From Kibdelosporangium sp. MJ126-NF4 (GTDB taxonomy: Bacteria > Actinomycetota > Actinomycetes > Mycobacteriales > Pseudonocardiaceae): a stretch of DNA of 64,000 nt. Positions 38,415 through 46,094 of the stretch are shown here, in pieces. The notes under the pieces were generated by a model. The model did not search any database. It was not told the DNA's origin and saw nothing but the letters and a program-made list of their open reading frames with translations. Positions within the stretch are counted from its first letter, which is position 1. Each line of letters starts with the position of its first letter. The position numbers were made by a program, and so were the translations under genes. Location of the stretch: positions 29,076 through 93,075 of the forward strand of contig NZ_CDME01000021.1 of NCBI RefSeq assembly GCF_000826545.1. The letters run 5' to 3'.

Positions 38415-39296
38415 TCAAACACGGCTGAGGAAGAACTCTTCCGTGGTACGGCCTTCCTTCAGCAACCAGTCGAGCCTGCCGTTGACCACGTACGTGCCGT
38501 ATGGCGTGACCGCGGCGGTGGTCGGCGCCGAGATCGGCCACGCTGTGCGCTTGGTCACCAACGCGCCCGACCACAGGCCCTTCGGCCGCAGCACGGTCAC
38601 CGCGTCCTCTCCGGCGGTGCCCAGATTGTTGGTCACCACGACCAATGACCCGTCGGGCCGCAACGCGAGGCCGTCTCCGCCGACCACTGGCTTGTCCATG
38701 GCGACCTCCACGACACGGTCACGGGTGACCTTGTAGAGCTTGCCGTTCTCGTAGTGCACGACGAGCAGGAAACCGGCCGGGTGCCAGACAACGCCGTTCA
38801 TGCCATAGGCGACACCGGCCAGGCGCTGGTCCGTGACGAACGGAGTCGCGTTGCCGTTCACGTCGACCTTGTAGAGCGTCTCGCCCTGCGGGTCGGTGAC
38901 GTAGGCGTTGCCGAACCAGTCGATGGCCAGGTCGTTCGCGGCCTTGCCGAACTTCACCAGGTGCAGTGTGCGGCCGGTGGACAACTCGAAGATGCCGAGG
39001 CCCTGGCTGTACGCGGTCAGCACCCGGTTGCGCACGGCGTCGACGTGCACACCGAGCGGGTGCGTCAGCCCCGGCTCGCTGACCAGGGTGTGGGCCTGAC
39101 CGTCGCGGCCCACCACGGAGATGGTGCTGCGCACGACCGAGGTCACCAGGAACGCCTGCCTGGTCGGGTCCCAGGCCACCCCTTCCGGGTGCAGCAGGTC
39201 GCCGTGGCCGTTGATCACCTTCGGCATCGGGGCCGCGGTGGCCGTGCCGGTGAACGCCAGCAACATGGCGAGCACCATCAGTACTGTTCTCTTCAT
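38415..39296 (-). CDS. Secreted SMP-30/NHL-like beta-propeller protein
   Basis: 293 aa with a Sec signal peptide (MKRTVLMVLAMLLAF, cleavage near TATAAP). The rest is repeated beta-blade sequence, for example HPEGVAWDPTRQAFLVTSV, DLAIDWFGNAYVTDPQGETL and GLALRPDGSLVVVTNN. This is the SMP-30/gluconolactonase/strictosidine synthase-like fold. Enzyme residues cannot be fixed. The ATG at 39296 has GGGGG upstream. It is divergent from a MarR regulator, with an 18-bp palindrome between them, and is the likely regulated gene. Confidence 0.8.
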   Translation of the reverse strand: MKRTVLMVLAMLLAFTGTATAAPMPKVINGHGDLLHPEGVAWDPTRQAFLVTSVVRSTISVVGRDGQAHTLVSEPGLTHPLGVHVDAVRNRVLTAYSQGLGIFELSTGRTLHLVKFGKAANDLAIDWFGNAYVTDPQGETLYKVDVNGNATPFVTDQRLAGVAYGMNGVVWHPAGFLLVVHYENGKLYKVTRDRVVEVAMDKPVVGGDGLALRPDGSLVVVTNNLGTAGEDAVTVLRPKGLWSGALVTKRTAWPISAPTTAAVTPYGTYVVNGRLDWLLKEGRTTEEFFLSRV

Positions 39297-39328
39297 TCGA
39301 ACCCCCATCAGTGTTAGAACTCAGAGAG

Positions 39329-39346
39329 TAATCAGAACTCTGATTA
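39329..39346. promoter_or_regulatory. MarR operator palindrome
   Basis: TAATCAGA-AC-TCTGATTA: perfect 8-bp arms with a 2-base spacer, between the divergent beta-propeller and marR genes. A partial second site (GAACTCAGAG) lies just to the left. Confidence 0.75.
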
Positions 39347-39368
39347 TGGTCAAGGCACTCACTGGAAG

Positions 39369-39374
39369 TAGGAT
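39369..39374 (+). promoter_or_regulatory. -10 box of leaderless marR promoter
   Basis: TAGGAT, six bases, GTG at 39381. The palindrome covers the region just before the expected -35. Confidence 0.6.
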
Positions 39375-39380
39375 GTTGAT

Positions 39381-39809
39381 GTGCGGATGCCAGCCGAAGA
39401 GCGCCTCGGGACGAACCTGAAGCGGGCAGTCGCCGCGCTCACCACGGCCAAGCAGGCCGCGATCAAGCCGAGCGGGCTCACCATCCCGCAGTACTCGGCC
39501 ATGTTGTTCCTCGTCGACAACCCCGGGATCTCGGCCGCCGCGCTGGCCCGGCTGTGCCTGGTGACCCCGCAGACGATGACCACGATCCTGCAGAACCTGG
39601 AGTCGGCCGGGCTGATCGTGCGCTCCCCGCACCCCTGGCACCGGAACGTGTTGGAAACGAGGCTGACCGAGGCCGGGCAGACGGCGTTCGACAAGGCCGA
39701 CGAGCGGGCGGTCGCCGTGGAGCGCGGTCTGGCGGCCGAGTACACCGAGGATGAACTCAAAGACCTGCGCACGCTGCTGGACAGGTGCACCGCCGCGTTG
39801 TCAGAGTGA
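39381..39809 (+). CDS. MarR-family transcriptional regulator
   Basis: 142-aa winged-helix repressor. The recognition region is ISAAALARLCLVTPQTMTTIL and the wing LVRS-type segment is IVRSPHPWHRNVLETRLT. GTG start in leaderless context. It is divergent from the secreted beta-propeller gene and probably controls it and itself through the 18-bp palindrome at 39329. The ligand is unknown. Confidence 0.9.
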   Translation: MRMPAEERLGTNLKRAVAALTTAKQAAIKPSGLTIPQYSAMLFLVDNPGISAAALARLCLVTPQTMTTILQNLESAGLIVRSPHPWHRNVLETRLTEAGQTAFDKADERAVAVERGLAAEYTEDELKDLRTLLDRCTAALSE

Positions 39810-39851
39810 ACAATCGGCGTGGTAATACCTTCACCCGGGCGGGGGATACTG

Positions 39852-39857
39852 TAAGTT
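39852..39857 (+). promoter_or_regulatory. -10 box of leaderless tetR promoter
   Basis: TAAGTT, six bases, GTG at 39864. Confidence 0.55.
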
Positions 39858-39863
39858 CGTTCG

Positions 39864-40496
39864 GTGGCGCAAGACAGAGCGGTCCGTCGACGGGCGGCGC
39901 ATCTGGGCCCAGAAAAACGACGGCCCCTCATTCTCGACTCGGCGCTGCAGGTCTACCTGGAACACGGCTATCGCGGAACCTCGATGCAGGCAGTCGCCGA
40001 CGCGGCCGGGGTCACCAAACCCGTGGTGTACGAATGCTTCCGCAACCGGGACGAGTTATTGCTCGCCCTGCTCAGCAGGGAGGAGGAACGGCTCGTCGAG
40101 GCCGTGCTCGCGGCGCTGCCGAAACTGCCGGACTTCGAGAACCTGGAAGCACTGATCGGTTCCGGCCTTGAGGCCTTCCTGATCGCCGCGACCGAGGCAC
40201 CGGACTCGTGGCGGGTGGTCTTCGAGTCCTCGCGCAACGCCGATTCCCCGGTTTCGCAACGGGTACAGGCGGCGCGGGAGACGGTCCTCGGCAGGCTGCG
40301 CGACCTGGTGATGATGTACCTCGCCGCGTTCAAGGTCGACGACAGCGAGCGCAAGGCGCCGGTCCTGGCCGAGTTGCTCGCCTCGATCTGCGAGAGCTGC
40401 TGCCGGATGATCATCGTGGAGCAGCAGCCGTGGACCCCGACCGACCTCGCGCAGTACGTGTCACGGCTGATGACCCTCGGGGTGAAGCGCGCCTGA
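39864..40496 (+). CDS. TetR-family transcriptional regulator
   Basis: 210 aa. N-terminal HTH: ILDSALQVYLEHGYRGTSMQ then VADAAGVTKPVVYECFRNRD. The C-terminal ligand domain is all-helical and contains a CESCCRM cysteine cluster near residue 180. GTG start in leaderless context, 54 bases after marR on the same strand. No obvious target gene is adjacent. A long inverted repeat begins just after its stop. Confidence 0.9.
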   Translation: MAQDRAVRRRAAHLGPEKRRPLILDSALQVYLEHGYRGTSMQAVADAAGVTKPVVYECFRNRDELLLALLSREEERLVEAVLAALPKLPDFENLEALIGSGLEAFLIAATEAPDSWRVVFESSRNADSPVSQRVQAARETVLGRLRDLVMMYLAAFKVDDSERKAPVLAELLASICESCCRMIIVEQQPWTPTDLAQYVSRLMTLGVKRA

Positions 40497-40503
40497 CTCG
40501 AGC

Positions 40504-40665
40504 GTGCGGTGTCCACGGGCGTTGCCGGAGCCATCGGCGGATCCAGGTTTCCGCTGGGCGCGCGGACGGAAGGTCCTCGTACCGGGCGTACTTGGGCCTT
40601 TCGGCCGCGCGGTCAGCGGGAAGCTGGGCCGTCGAGGGCCCGGCGAACGTCCGTGGACACCGCAC
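40504..40665. repeat. 162-base imperfect inverted repeat at convergent gene ends
   Basis: The outermost 15 bases, GTGCGGTGTCCACGG (40504-40518), are a perfect inverted match to 40651-40665. Pairing continues inward with mismatches and one gap to a centre near 40584, about 80 bases per arm and roughly three quarters identical. The right arm encodes the last 18 codons of the LysR gene; the left arm is non-coding. It lies between the convergent tetR and lysR stops and may act as a bidirectional terminator, or record an inverted duplication of the lysR end. Confidence 0.7.
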
Positions 40666-41533
40666 TGCAGCACTGGACGAAGTCGCGGACGACCGCGTTG
40701 GTGTCGTCGGCCCACGCGACGCCGACCTGGGTCGGTTTGACGCCGTTGACAGGCCGATAGGTGATACCCGGCCGGGCGTAGAAGCGCGCGGAGGATTCCG
40801 GCGCCAGCGCGATGCCGTAGCCGTTGGCGATCGCGTTCAGCATGTCGTCCGGGGTGTCGGTGACCGCGCCGATGCGCGGCTCGTGGCCGTCTCGTTCGTC
40901 CGCGGCCAGCCAGTAGTCACGCCACCAGCCCGTTTCCGCCGCGGCGGCGACGAACGGCTCGTCCCACAGTTCGGCGAAGTCGATGCGCTCGCGTGCCGCC
41001 AGGCGATGCGCGGCGGGCAGGGCGATCCACCTCGGTTCGGTCAGCAACACCCGCACGTGCCAGTTCTCCTGGCCGGGGAAGGGAAGTCTGATGATCGCGG
41101 CGTCCACGTCGCCGTCGCTCAGGCCCGCGCTGGGATTCGACCACGTTGCCTGTCGCATGTCGACACGCCAGCCCGGCCGCAGTTCGGCGAACGCGGCGAT
41201 GATCCCCGGTGTGGCCTCGTTGGCCGCGCTGGCCAGAAACCCGACCCGCAGCACCTTCTCCGCCCGGCTCGCGGCGCCTTTCGTGTCCCGCAGCGCGTCA
41301 TCCCAGTCCGCCAGCAGCGCCGGTGTGTGGCGCGCCAGGGTGGTTCCCGCTTCGGTGAGCGCCATTCCGGCGCGTGAACGCGTGAACAGCCGGACACCCA
41401 TCAGGCTCTCCAACTGCTTGATCTGCTTGGTCAACGCGGGCTGCGAGACGAACAGCCGCTGCGCCGCCCTGGTGAGGTTGCCCTCCTCGGCCACCACCGC
41501 GAAACAGCGCAGCAACCGGGTGTCCACATCCAT
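40613..41533 (-). CDS. LysR-family transcriptional regulator
   Basis: 306 aa. N-terminal HTH: LLRCFAVVAEEGNLTRAAQRL and VSQPALTKQIKQLESLMGVRLF. The C-terminal two-lobed ligand domain follows. ATG start at 41533 in leaderless context. It is divergent from a DoxX-like membrane gene 61 bases away. The gap holds ATA-N8-TAT within the AT-rich GGTTATAGAAACAGGTATTG, a plausible LysR box. The last codons overlap a long inverted repeat. Confidence 0.92.
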   Translation of the reverse strand: MDVDTRLLRCFAVVAEEGNLTRAAQRLFVSQPALTKQIKQLESLMGVRLFTRSRAGMALTEAGTTLARHTPALLADWDDALRDTKGAASRAEKVLRVGFLASAANEATPGIIAAFAELRPGWRVDMRQATWSNPSAGLSDGDVDAAIIRLPFPGQENWHVRVLLTEPRWIALPAAHRLAARERIDFAELWDEPFVAAAAETGWWRDYWLAADERDGHEPRIGAVTDTPDDMLNAIANGYGIALAPESSARFYARPGITYRPVNGVKPTQVGVAWADDTNAVVRDFVQCCSAVSTDVRRALDGPASR

Positions 41534-41539
41534 GCCGTC

Positions 41540-41545
41540 AGGTTA
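41540..41545 (-). promoter_or_regulatory. -10 box of leaderless lysR promoter
   Basis: TAACCT on the minus strand, six bases before the ATG at 41533. Confidence 0.6.
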
Positions 41546-41594
41546 TAGAAACAGGTATTGGACGCAACCCGGCCGCCGGGAGCACGGTGGAGGC

Positions 41595-41942
41595 ATGTCG
41601 ACCGCCTTCGTGATCGTCGCCGCCGCCACCATCGCGGTGAACATCCTCGCCGCGCTCGCGGATTTCGCCCGCGCGAAGTTCGTGCTGGCCAATTCGGCCG
41701 AACTCGGCCTGCCCCCGTCCTGGGTGCTCCCGCTCGGCGTGCTGAAACTGGCCGGTGCGGCCGGGCTTGTCCTGGGTCTGCTGGGAGTCGAGTTCATCGG
41801 GATCGCCGCGGCCGTCGGCCTGGTGCTGTTCTTCGTCGGCGCGGTCGGGATTCACGTGTGGAAAGGCGTGTACCACAACATCGTGTACCCGGGCGCCTGC
41901 CTGGTGTTGGCAGGCGCCACGCTCGTGCTCTCCTTGAATTAG
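41595..41942 (+). CDS. DoxX-like small membrane protein
   Basis: 115 aa with four predicted membrane helices (AFVIVAAATIAVNILAALAD; VLPLGVLKLAGAAGLVLGL; GIAAAVGLVLFFVGAVGIHV; AGATLVLSLN region). The PLGVLKLAGAAGLVLGLLG segment is typical of DoxX-like proteins, which have unclear roles in redox or membrane homeostasis. Divergent from LysR, its probable regulator. Its stop codon overlaps that of the convergent carboxylesterase (shared TTAG). Confidence 0.82.
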   Translation: MSTAFVIVAAATIAVNILAALADFARAKFVLANSAELGLPPSWVLPLGVLKLAGAAGLVLGLLGVEFIGIAAAVGLVLFFVGAVGIHVWKGVYHNIVYPGACLVLAGATLVLSLN

Positions 41943-43471
41943 GGCCGCAATCCCGCCCAGAACGCGCAATTGCTTTCGATGGCCGGGTTTTTCGGCGCGA
42001 CGGCCGTCAGTCCGAGTTCCTGGACGTCACTGTCCGAGGAGTACCGGCGCCACTCCGGCAGGCCTCGGGTGTTCGGGTCGCCGGTGTGTGCGAACGTCGT
42101 CCAGTAGCGGACCATCGTCCCGGACAACGCTTCCTGGCGCGCTGTCATCGGCTTGCCGAAGAACTGGCGCCAGACGTAGTTGAGCTCGAAGGCGTGTGCC
42201 GCGCCCTCGTCGAAGCCTGGCCAGTCCACAATGACCGGTGCGGTCCGGTCGGTGAACTGGTACGAGTACACCGGAACGGGGAAAGGTTTGGCGGTGAACA
42301 ACTTGTAGCTGTTCAGGTGGCTGCAGGTGGACAGGAACTGTGGCGACGCGTCGGTCCACCAGGTCGCCAAGGCGATGCTCGGCGTCGGGTAGTTGCCGAC
42401 CGGGTACTTGGCAAGCACTTGGTCAGCCGCAGCGCCGTACGTCTCGCGGGTGATCTGTTCGTACAGCTCGACCGTGATCGGCTTCCCGATCCCGAGGTAG
42501 AACAATCCGACGAACAACCGTGCCTCGTCCAGGTTGCTGCCCCACAACAACGGCACGTGGTGGAACTTGTCCTGTTTGATGGCATCGGGTGGCTGCAACG
42601 GCAGTTCACGGCCGCCGACGACCGGGGATCCACCCGGCCAGGCCGTGAGCAACTGCTTGACCGGCTTGGTTCGCAGGCACGCCACGTCGGCGCAGCCGAG
42701 CGCGGCGGCGAACTGGTTTCCTGTCGCGTGCGCGGCCTCGGGCGTCAGAGTGTCGATGTCACAACTGAAACTCTGCCCGATGGCCCGGTGGAACAGGCCT
42801 CTGGTCAACGGCGACACGATCATGTCGCAGACACTCGCCGCGCCCGCGGACTCGCCGAAGATCGTGACGTTGCCGGGATTCCCGCCGAACGCGGCGGCAT
42901 TGCGCTGCACCCAGCGCAGTCCGGCGATCTGGTCCTGGAAACCGTAGTTGCCGGACTGGTTTCCCGCCTCCGCGGTGAGACCGGGCGTGGCGAGATAGCC
43001 AAGCGGCCCGAGGCGGTACGCGACCGTCACGACGATCACGTCGCCCTGGGTCACGAGCTTGACCGGGTCGTACTGGCTCGCGGCGCCGCTGGTGAAGGCA
43101 CCGCCGTGGAACCACACCATCACCGGCAACGGCCGGTGTGCCCGCTTCGGTGTGGTGATGTTGAGGTACAGGCAGTCCTCGGCCTCGGATGCGTCCGGGC
43201 TGAGCCCGGGCAACTGGGCGCAGATCGCCTTCGGTTCAGTCGCGTCCAACGGTTCCCGCCACGGCGCGGCCGGTCGCGGCGGCTGCCAGCGCAGCTCGCC
43301 GACCGGTGGTGCGGCGAACGGAATCCCCTGGAACGAACGGACATCACCGGTCACAGCCCCGGTGACGGGACCGCGGTCGGTGCGGACGGTGGTGGCGGGC
43401 GCGGCGTTCGCCGGGCCCGCGACCAGTCCGAGCAGACCAATCGTCGTGAGTACCAATCCTCGCCAGTTCAC
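41939..43471 (-). CDS. Secreted type-B carboxylesterase
   Basis: 510 aa. A Sec signal peptide (LVLTTIGLLGLVAGPANAAP) is followed by a carboxylesterase/lipase domain. The family signature EDCLYLNI is near residue 95; the nucleophile elbow is FGESAGAAS; the Glu and His of the triad are expected near NLDEAR and FAHTGDPN. GTG start at 43471 with GGTGGG upstream; an open frame further upstream is low-complexity and lacks a start. It hydrolyses esters outside the cell; the substrate is unknown. Confidence 0.88.
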   Translation of the reverse strand: MNWRGLVLTTIGLLGLVAGPANAAPATTVRTDRGPVTGAVTGDVRSFQGIPFAAPPVGELRWQPPRPAAPWREPLDATEPKAICAQLPGLSPDASEAEDCLYLNITTPKRAHRPLPVMVWFHGGAFTSGAASQYDPVKLVTQGDVIVVTVAYRLGPLGYLATPGLTAEAGNQSGNYGFQDQIAGLRWVQRNAAAFGGNPGNVTIFGESAGAASVCDMIVSPLTRGLFHRAIGQSFSCDIDTLTPEAAHATGNQFAAALGCADVACLRTKPVKQLLTAWPGGSPVVGGRELPLQPPDAIKQDKFHHVPLLWGSNLDEARLFVGLFYLGIGKPITVELYEQITRETYGAAADQVLAKYPVGNYPTPSIALATWWTDASPQFLSTCSHLNSYKLFTAKPFPVPVYSYQFTDRTAPVIVDWPGFDEGAAHAFELNYVWRQFFGKPMTARQEALSGTMVRYWTTFAHTGDPNTRGLPEWRRYSSDSDVQELGLTAVAPKNPAIESNCAFWAGLRP

Positions 43472-43511
43472 CCACCCACCCTGGCACGTCCGGCAGCGGA
43501 CGTCGTCCCTC

Positions 43512-44906
43512 TCAGGTCTGAGTCCCCCGCAGCCAGCGGATGGTGCCCGAGAGAGCGCCCGCGATCTCCGAAGCCGGAGCGGGCGCCCCGGACGCGGCGT
43601 ACGTCCCCGCATGTGCGTGGACATAAGCGGCACACCCCGCCGCCAGCCACGGGTCAATGCCAGCGGCGAGCAGCGCGCCGAGAATCCCGGACAGCACGTC
43701 ACCCGAGCCCGCCGTGGCCAGCCAGGCCGACGGCGCCTGGTTGACCAGCACACGCCCATCCGGAGCAGCAACAATGGTGTTGTACCCCTTGAGAAGAACG
43801 ACGGCGTTCACCCGCCTCGCGAGGGATTTCGCCGACGCCACACGGTCTTTGCCCAGTGGCGCGAGCCGGGCGAACTCACGGTCGTGCGGCGTGAGGACGA
43901 GAGGCGTGTCCGGGTCACGACGGTCCCACAGCGTGGGGTGTTCGGACAGCAGCGTGATGCCGTCGGCGTCGACACAGACCGGGACGCCGATGCCGAGGAC
44001 GTGCTCCATCAACTCCCGGCCCGCAGCACCGGTCCCGATGCCGGGCCCGACCACCCAGGCCTGCACGCGGCCCGCGTCCTCGATCGCGCCGGTCGCGACG
44101 ACCTCCGGCCACCGCTGGCTGACGATCTCGGCGGCAGTCCCGGCGTACCGGACCATCCCGGACGTCGACAGCACGGCACCGCTCGCAGACAGGACCGCCG
44201 CACCCGGATAGGTGGCCGATCCCGCAGCGATCCCGGTGACTCCCTGGGTGTACTTGTCGTCGACAGGGCCGGGAACGGGCCACGCCTCGGCAACGTCCTG
44301 CCGCTCGATGACGCCGAAGTCAGGTTCCCCCAGAGCCGCACCGAGGCCGATGTCGAGCACCCGCACCTCACCACACCGAGCGCTGAGCGCGTGCACAGGC
44401 TTGCGGCCACCAAAGGTGACGGTGATCGCCGCATCCACGCACGGACCATCCTCGGCCCCTGTGTCCGGATCGACGCCACTGGGCAGGTCCACGGCGATGA
44501 TCGGAGCAGTAATCCGCGCAACAAGCTCAGCGGCGTCCGGACGCAACGGCCCTTTGCCGGAGATACCCACGATGCCGTCGATCACGACATCGGCGGCCCC
44601 GGGCTCGTCCACGATCCGCCCACCAGCCCGCCGGTACGCGGCCAGCCCAGCCTCGTGAGCACGTTCGGGTTTCAGCAGGACCGCGTCGACCGCGACGCCC
44701 CGCCTGCGCAGGAAAGCACCCGCCCACAACGCGTCACCACCGTTGTTGCCCGCCCCGACCAGCAGCAGAACCTTCCGGGGCTTGAGCTCGGCAGCACAGA
44801 TCGCGACGCCGAACGCGGCGCGCCTCATCAGGGTGGCCTCCGGCACCGTCCGGAACAGCTTCTGCTCGGCCGCCTTGACCCGATCCGTCGTCCACACACC
44901 GCGCAT
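43512..44906 (-). CDS. nnr: Bifunctional NAD(P)H-hydrate epimerase/dehydratase
   Basis: 464 aa. It repairs hydrated NADH/NADPH. The N-terminal epimerase half has VGAGNNGGDALWAGAFL and AVDLPSGVDPDTG; the C-terminal ADP/ATP-dependent dehydratase half has VVGPGIGTG, VLTPHDREFARL and ATAGSGDVLSGILGALLA. Both halves look intact. It matches the position of M. tuberculosis Rv3433c between the alr/tsaE and glmM regions. ATG start in leaderless context. Confidence 0.95.
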   Translation of the reverse strand: MRGVWTTDRVKAAEQKLFRTVPEATLMRRAAFGVAICAAELKPRKVLLLVGAGNNGGDALWAGAFLRRRGVAVDAVLLKPERAHEAGLAAYRRAGGRIVDEPGAADVVIDGIVGISGKGPLRPDAAELVARITAPIIAVDLPSGVDPDTGAEDGPCVDAAITVTFGGRKPVHALSARCGEVRVLDIGLGAALGEPDFGVIERQDVAEAWPVPGPVDDKYTQGVTGIAAGSATYPGAAVLSASGAVLSTSGMVRYAGTAAEIVSQRWPEVVATGAIEDAGRVQAWVVGPGIGTGAAGRELMEHVLGIGVPVCVDADGITLLSEHPTLWDRRDPDTPLVLTPHDREFARLAPLGKDRVASAKSLARRVNAVVLLKGYNTIVAAPDGRVLVNQAPSAWLATAGSGDVLSGILGALLAAGIDPWLAAGCAAYVHAHAGTYAASGAPAPASEIAGALSGTIRWLRGTQT

Positions 44907-44912
44907 GCCAAC

Positions 44913-44918
44913 AAGGTA
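44913..44918 (-). promoter_or_regulatory. -10 box of leaderless nnr promoter
   Basis: TACCTT on the minus strand, six bases before the ATG at 44906. Confidence 0.6.
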
Positions 44919-44989
44919 CGGCGACAGGTCCCCAGCGCGCCTCCTCGCGTACGGCTGGCTCCGTGTACAGCTGGCTCCCAGCGTGCCTA

Positions 44990-45120
44990 CTCGTGAGTGG
45001 TTTGTCCCCCAAGGCGAACAAACCGCTCACGACAACCCCAACCAGCCGGGCTGGGAAACGTTTCGTGAGCGGTTTGTTCGGTGACAGTCCCAGGAAAGCG
45101 CGGGACAAACCACTCACGAG
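44990..45120. repeat. Nested-palindrome intergenic element, copy 2
   Basis: Outer arms 44990-45008 and 45102-45120 (CTCGTGAGTGGTTTGTCCC) are perfect 19-bp inverted repeats. Inner arms 45015-45032 and 45063-45080 (CGAACAAACCGCTCACGA) are perfect over 18 bp. The centre is CCAGC-CGG-GCTGG (45042-45054). The architecture and the cores CTCGTGAGTG, AACCGCTCACGA and CCAGCC..GCTGG are shared with 8854-8976, while the linking bases differ but covary within each arm. It lies between divergent nnr and the 96-aa gene. Confidence 0.85.
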
Positions 45121-45183
45121 GACCCACGAAATCCGTCCCATAAGAATCGTGACCAATTTTTCCAATGCCGATCATGTGTCGAC

Positions 45184-45474
45184 GTGACCAAATGGGACTA
45201 CCTGCACACGGTCGAGTACCGGCGAGAAATAAAAGAGCGCCGGATCCACGAGTACACCGAGACGGTGCAAGACCAGGGCTGGTGCTTCAGCCAACCCCCG
45301 GACCGCAAGCAAGCCTGGCTGACCATGTACACCCGGGCCTGCGCAGAGGACTACCTAGCCCGAAGGGGCGCCAAAGCGGGCACATACCTCGTCACCGTCT
45401 ACCAGCAACGCCCGGACAGGAGGGTGCTGGTGATAGCCATCCGTATGAAATGGTCGCCAAAACGCCTAATCTGA
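45184..45474 (+). CDS. Uncharacterised 96-aa protein
   Basis: Basic soluble protein rich in Tyr, Trp and Arg (TKWDYLHTVEYRREIKERR; AWLTMYTRACAEDYLARRGA; VYQQRPDRRVLVIAIRMKW). No family recognised. GTG start with neither a good ribosome site nor a clean -10 box. It lies six bases before the DUF4157 gene and may be coexpressed with it. Lower GC than its neighbours hints at recent acquisition. Confidence 0.5.
   Translation: MTKWDYLHTVEYRREIKERRIHEYTETVQDQGWCFSQPPDRKQAWLTMYTRACAEDYLARRGAKAGTYLVTVYQQRPDRRVLVIAIRMKWSPKRLI
45467..45472 (+). promoter_or_regulatory. -10 box before the DUF4157 gene
   Basis: TAATCT, seven bases, then ATG at 45480, overlapping the end of the previous gene. Confidence 0.45.
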
Positions 45475-45479
45475 ACCGC

Positions 45480-46043
45480 ATGGAGCCTGACCGCGTCCGA
45501 GCCGAAGAACTGGTGACCGAGCGGCAGCGGACGCCCGTCCCAGGCGAGCCAACCAAAGACGACACGGTTGCCGCCAGTGCAGTCCTGGCTGGCGGCAACC
45601 AAATGGTCGCGCGCCTGGTCGAAGGCCAGTCGGAAGGCCTGCCAGGCGACGACGTCGCCGACCGGATCCGTGGCCAGCTGGGCGGCGGAAGCCCGTTGCC
45701 CGCCCAACTCCGAAGCCAGATGGAGAGCGGGCTCGGACAATCACTGGGCAGCGTCCGGCTGCACACGGACGCCACCGCGGCGAACCTGTCGAACCAGCTG
45801 GGCGCCCGCGCGTTCACCACAGGCAACGACGTCTTCTTCAACTCGGGCGTCTACCAACCGGACAGCAGCGAGGGGTACCACACCCTCGCTCACGAGCTGA
45901 CGCACACGTTGCAGCAGTCCTCCGGCCCTGTCGAGGCCACGGAGGTCTCGCCGGGACTGGCGGTGAGCGATCCGCACGACCGTGACGAGCGTGCGGCGCA
46001 CGCGGCCGCCGAGAGGATGTCAGCGGAGCGCTCCTCTCAGTAG
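45480..46043 (+). CDS. DUF4157 (eCIS-core type) putative metallopeptidase-like protein
   Basis: 187 aa. The DUF4157 core is clear: LPAQLRSQMESGLGQSLGSV, then VRLHTDATAANLSNQLGARA, then FTTGNDVFFNSGVYQP, ending LAHELTHTLQQ. His138-Glu-Leu-Thr-His142 is a zinc-type HExxH. These domains are frequent in toxins associated with extracellular contractile injection systems, but also occur alone in actinobacteria. No tail-tube, sheath or baseplate gene is in the window, so this is an orphan copy. No signal peptide. Confidence 0.85.
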   Translation: MEPDRVRAEELVTERQRTPVPGEPTKDDTVAASAVLAGGNQMVARLVEGQSEGLPGDDVADRIRGQLGGGSPLPAQLRSQMESGLGQSLGSVRLHTDATAANLSNQLGARAFTTGNDVFFNSGVYQPDSSEGYHTLAHELTHTLQQSSGPVEATEVSPGLAVSDPHDRDERAAHAAAERMSAERSSQ

Positions 46044-46082
46044 GACGTCGTGGGCGAGCGGGTGCGTCCAGGCTCCATCGGA

Positions 46083-46088
46083 TAACGT
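46083..46088 (+). promoter_or_regulatory. -10 box of leaderless hydrolase promoter
   Basis: TAACGT, six bases, ATG at 46095. Confidence 0.6.
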
Positions 46089-46094
46089 CGCCCC

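Noticed and set aside
44953..44979. Direct repeat GCTGGCTCC twice, 18 bases apart, as an iteron or operator
   Set aside because: Only two short copies, with no additional dyad or promoter alignment; chance is likely at this GC content.
41558..44996. Long plus-strand frames opposite the carboxylesterase and nnr genes
   Set aside because: They lie antisense to genes with complete catalytic motifs and carry no recognisable domain.
45480..46043. An extracellular contractile injection system around the DUF4157 gene
   Set aside because: No sheath, tube, spike or AAA+ gene is present in the window; only the single domain protein is seen.
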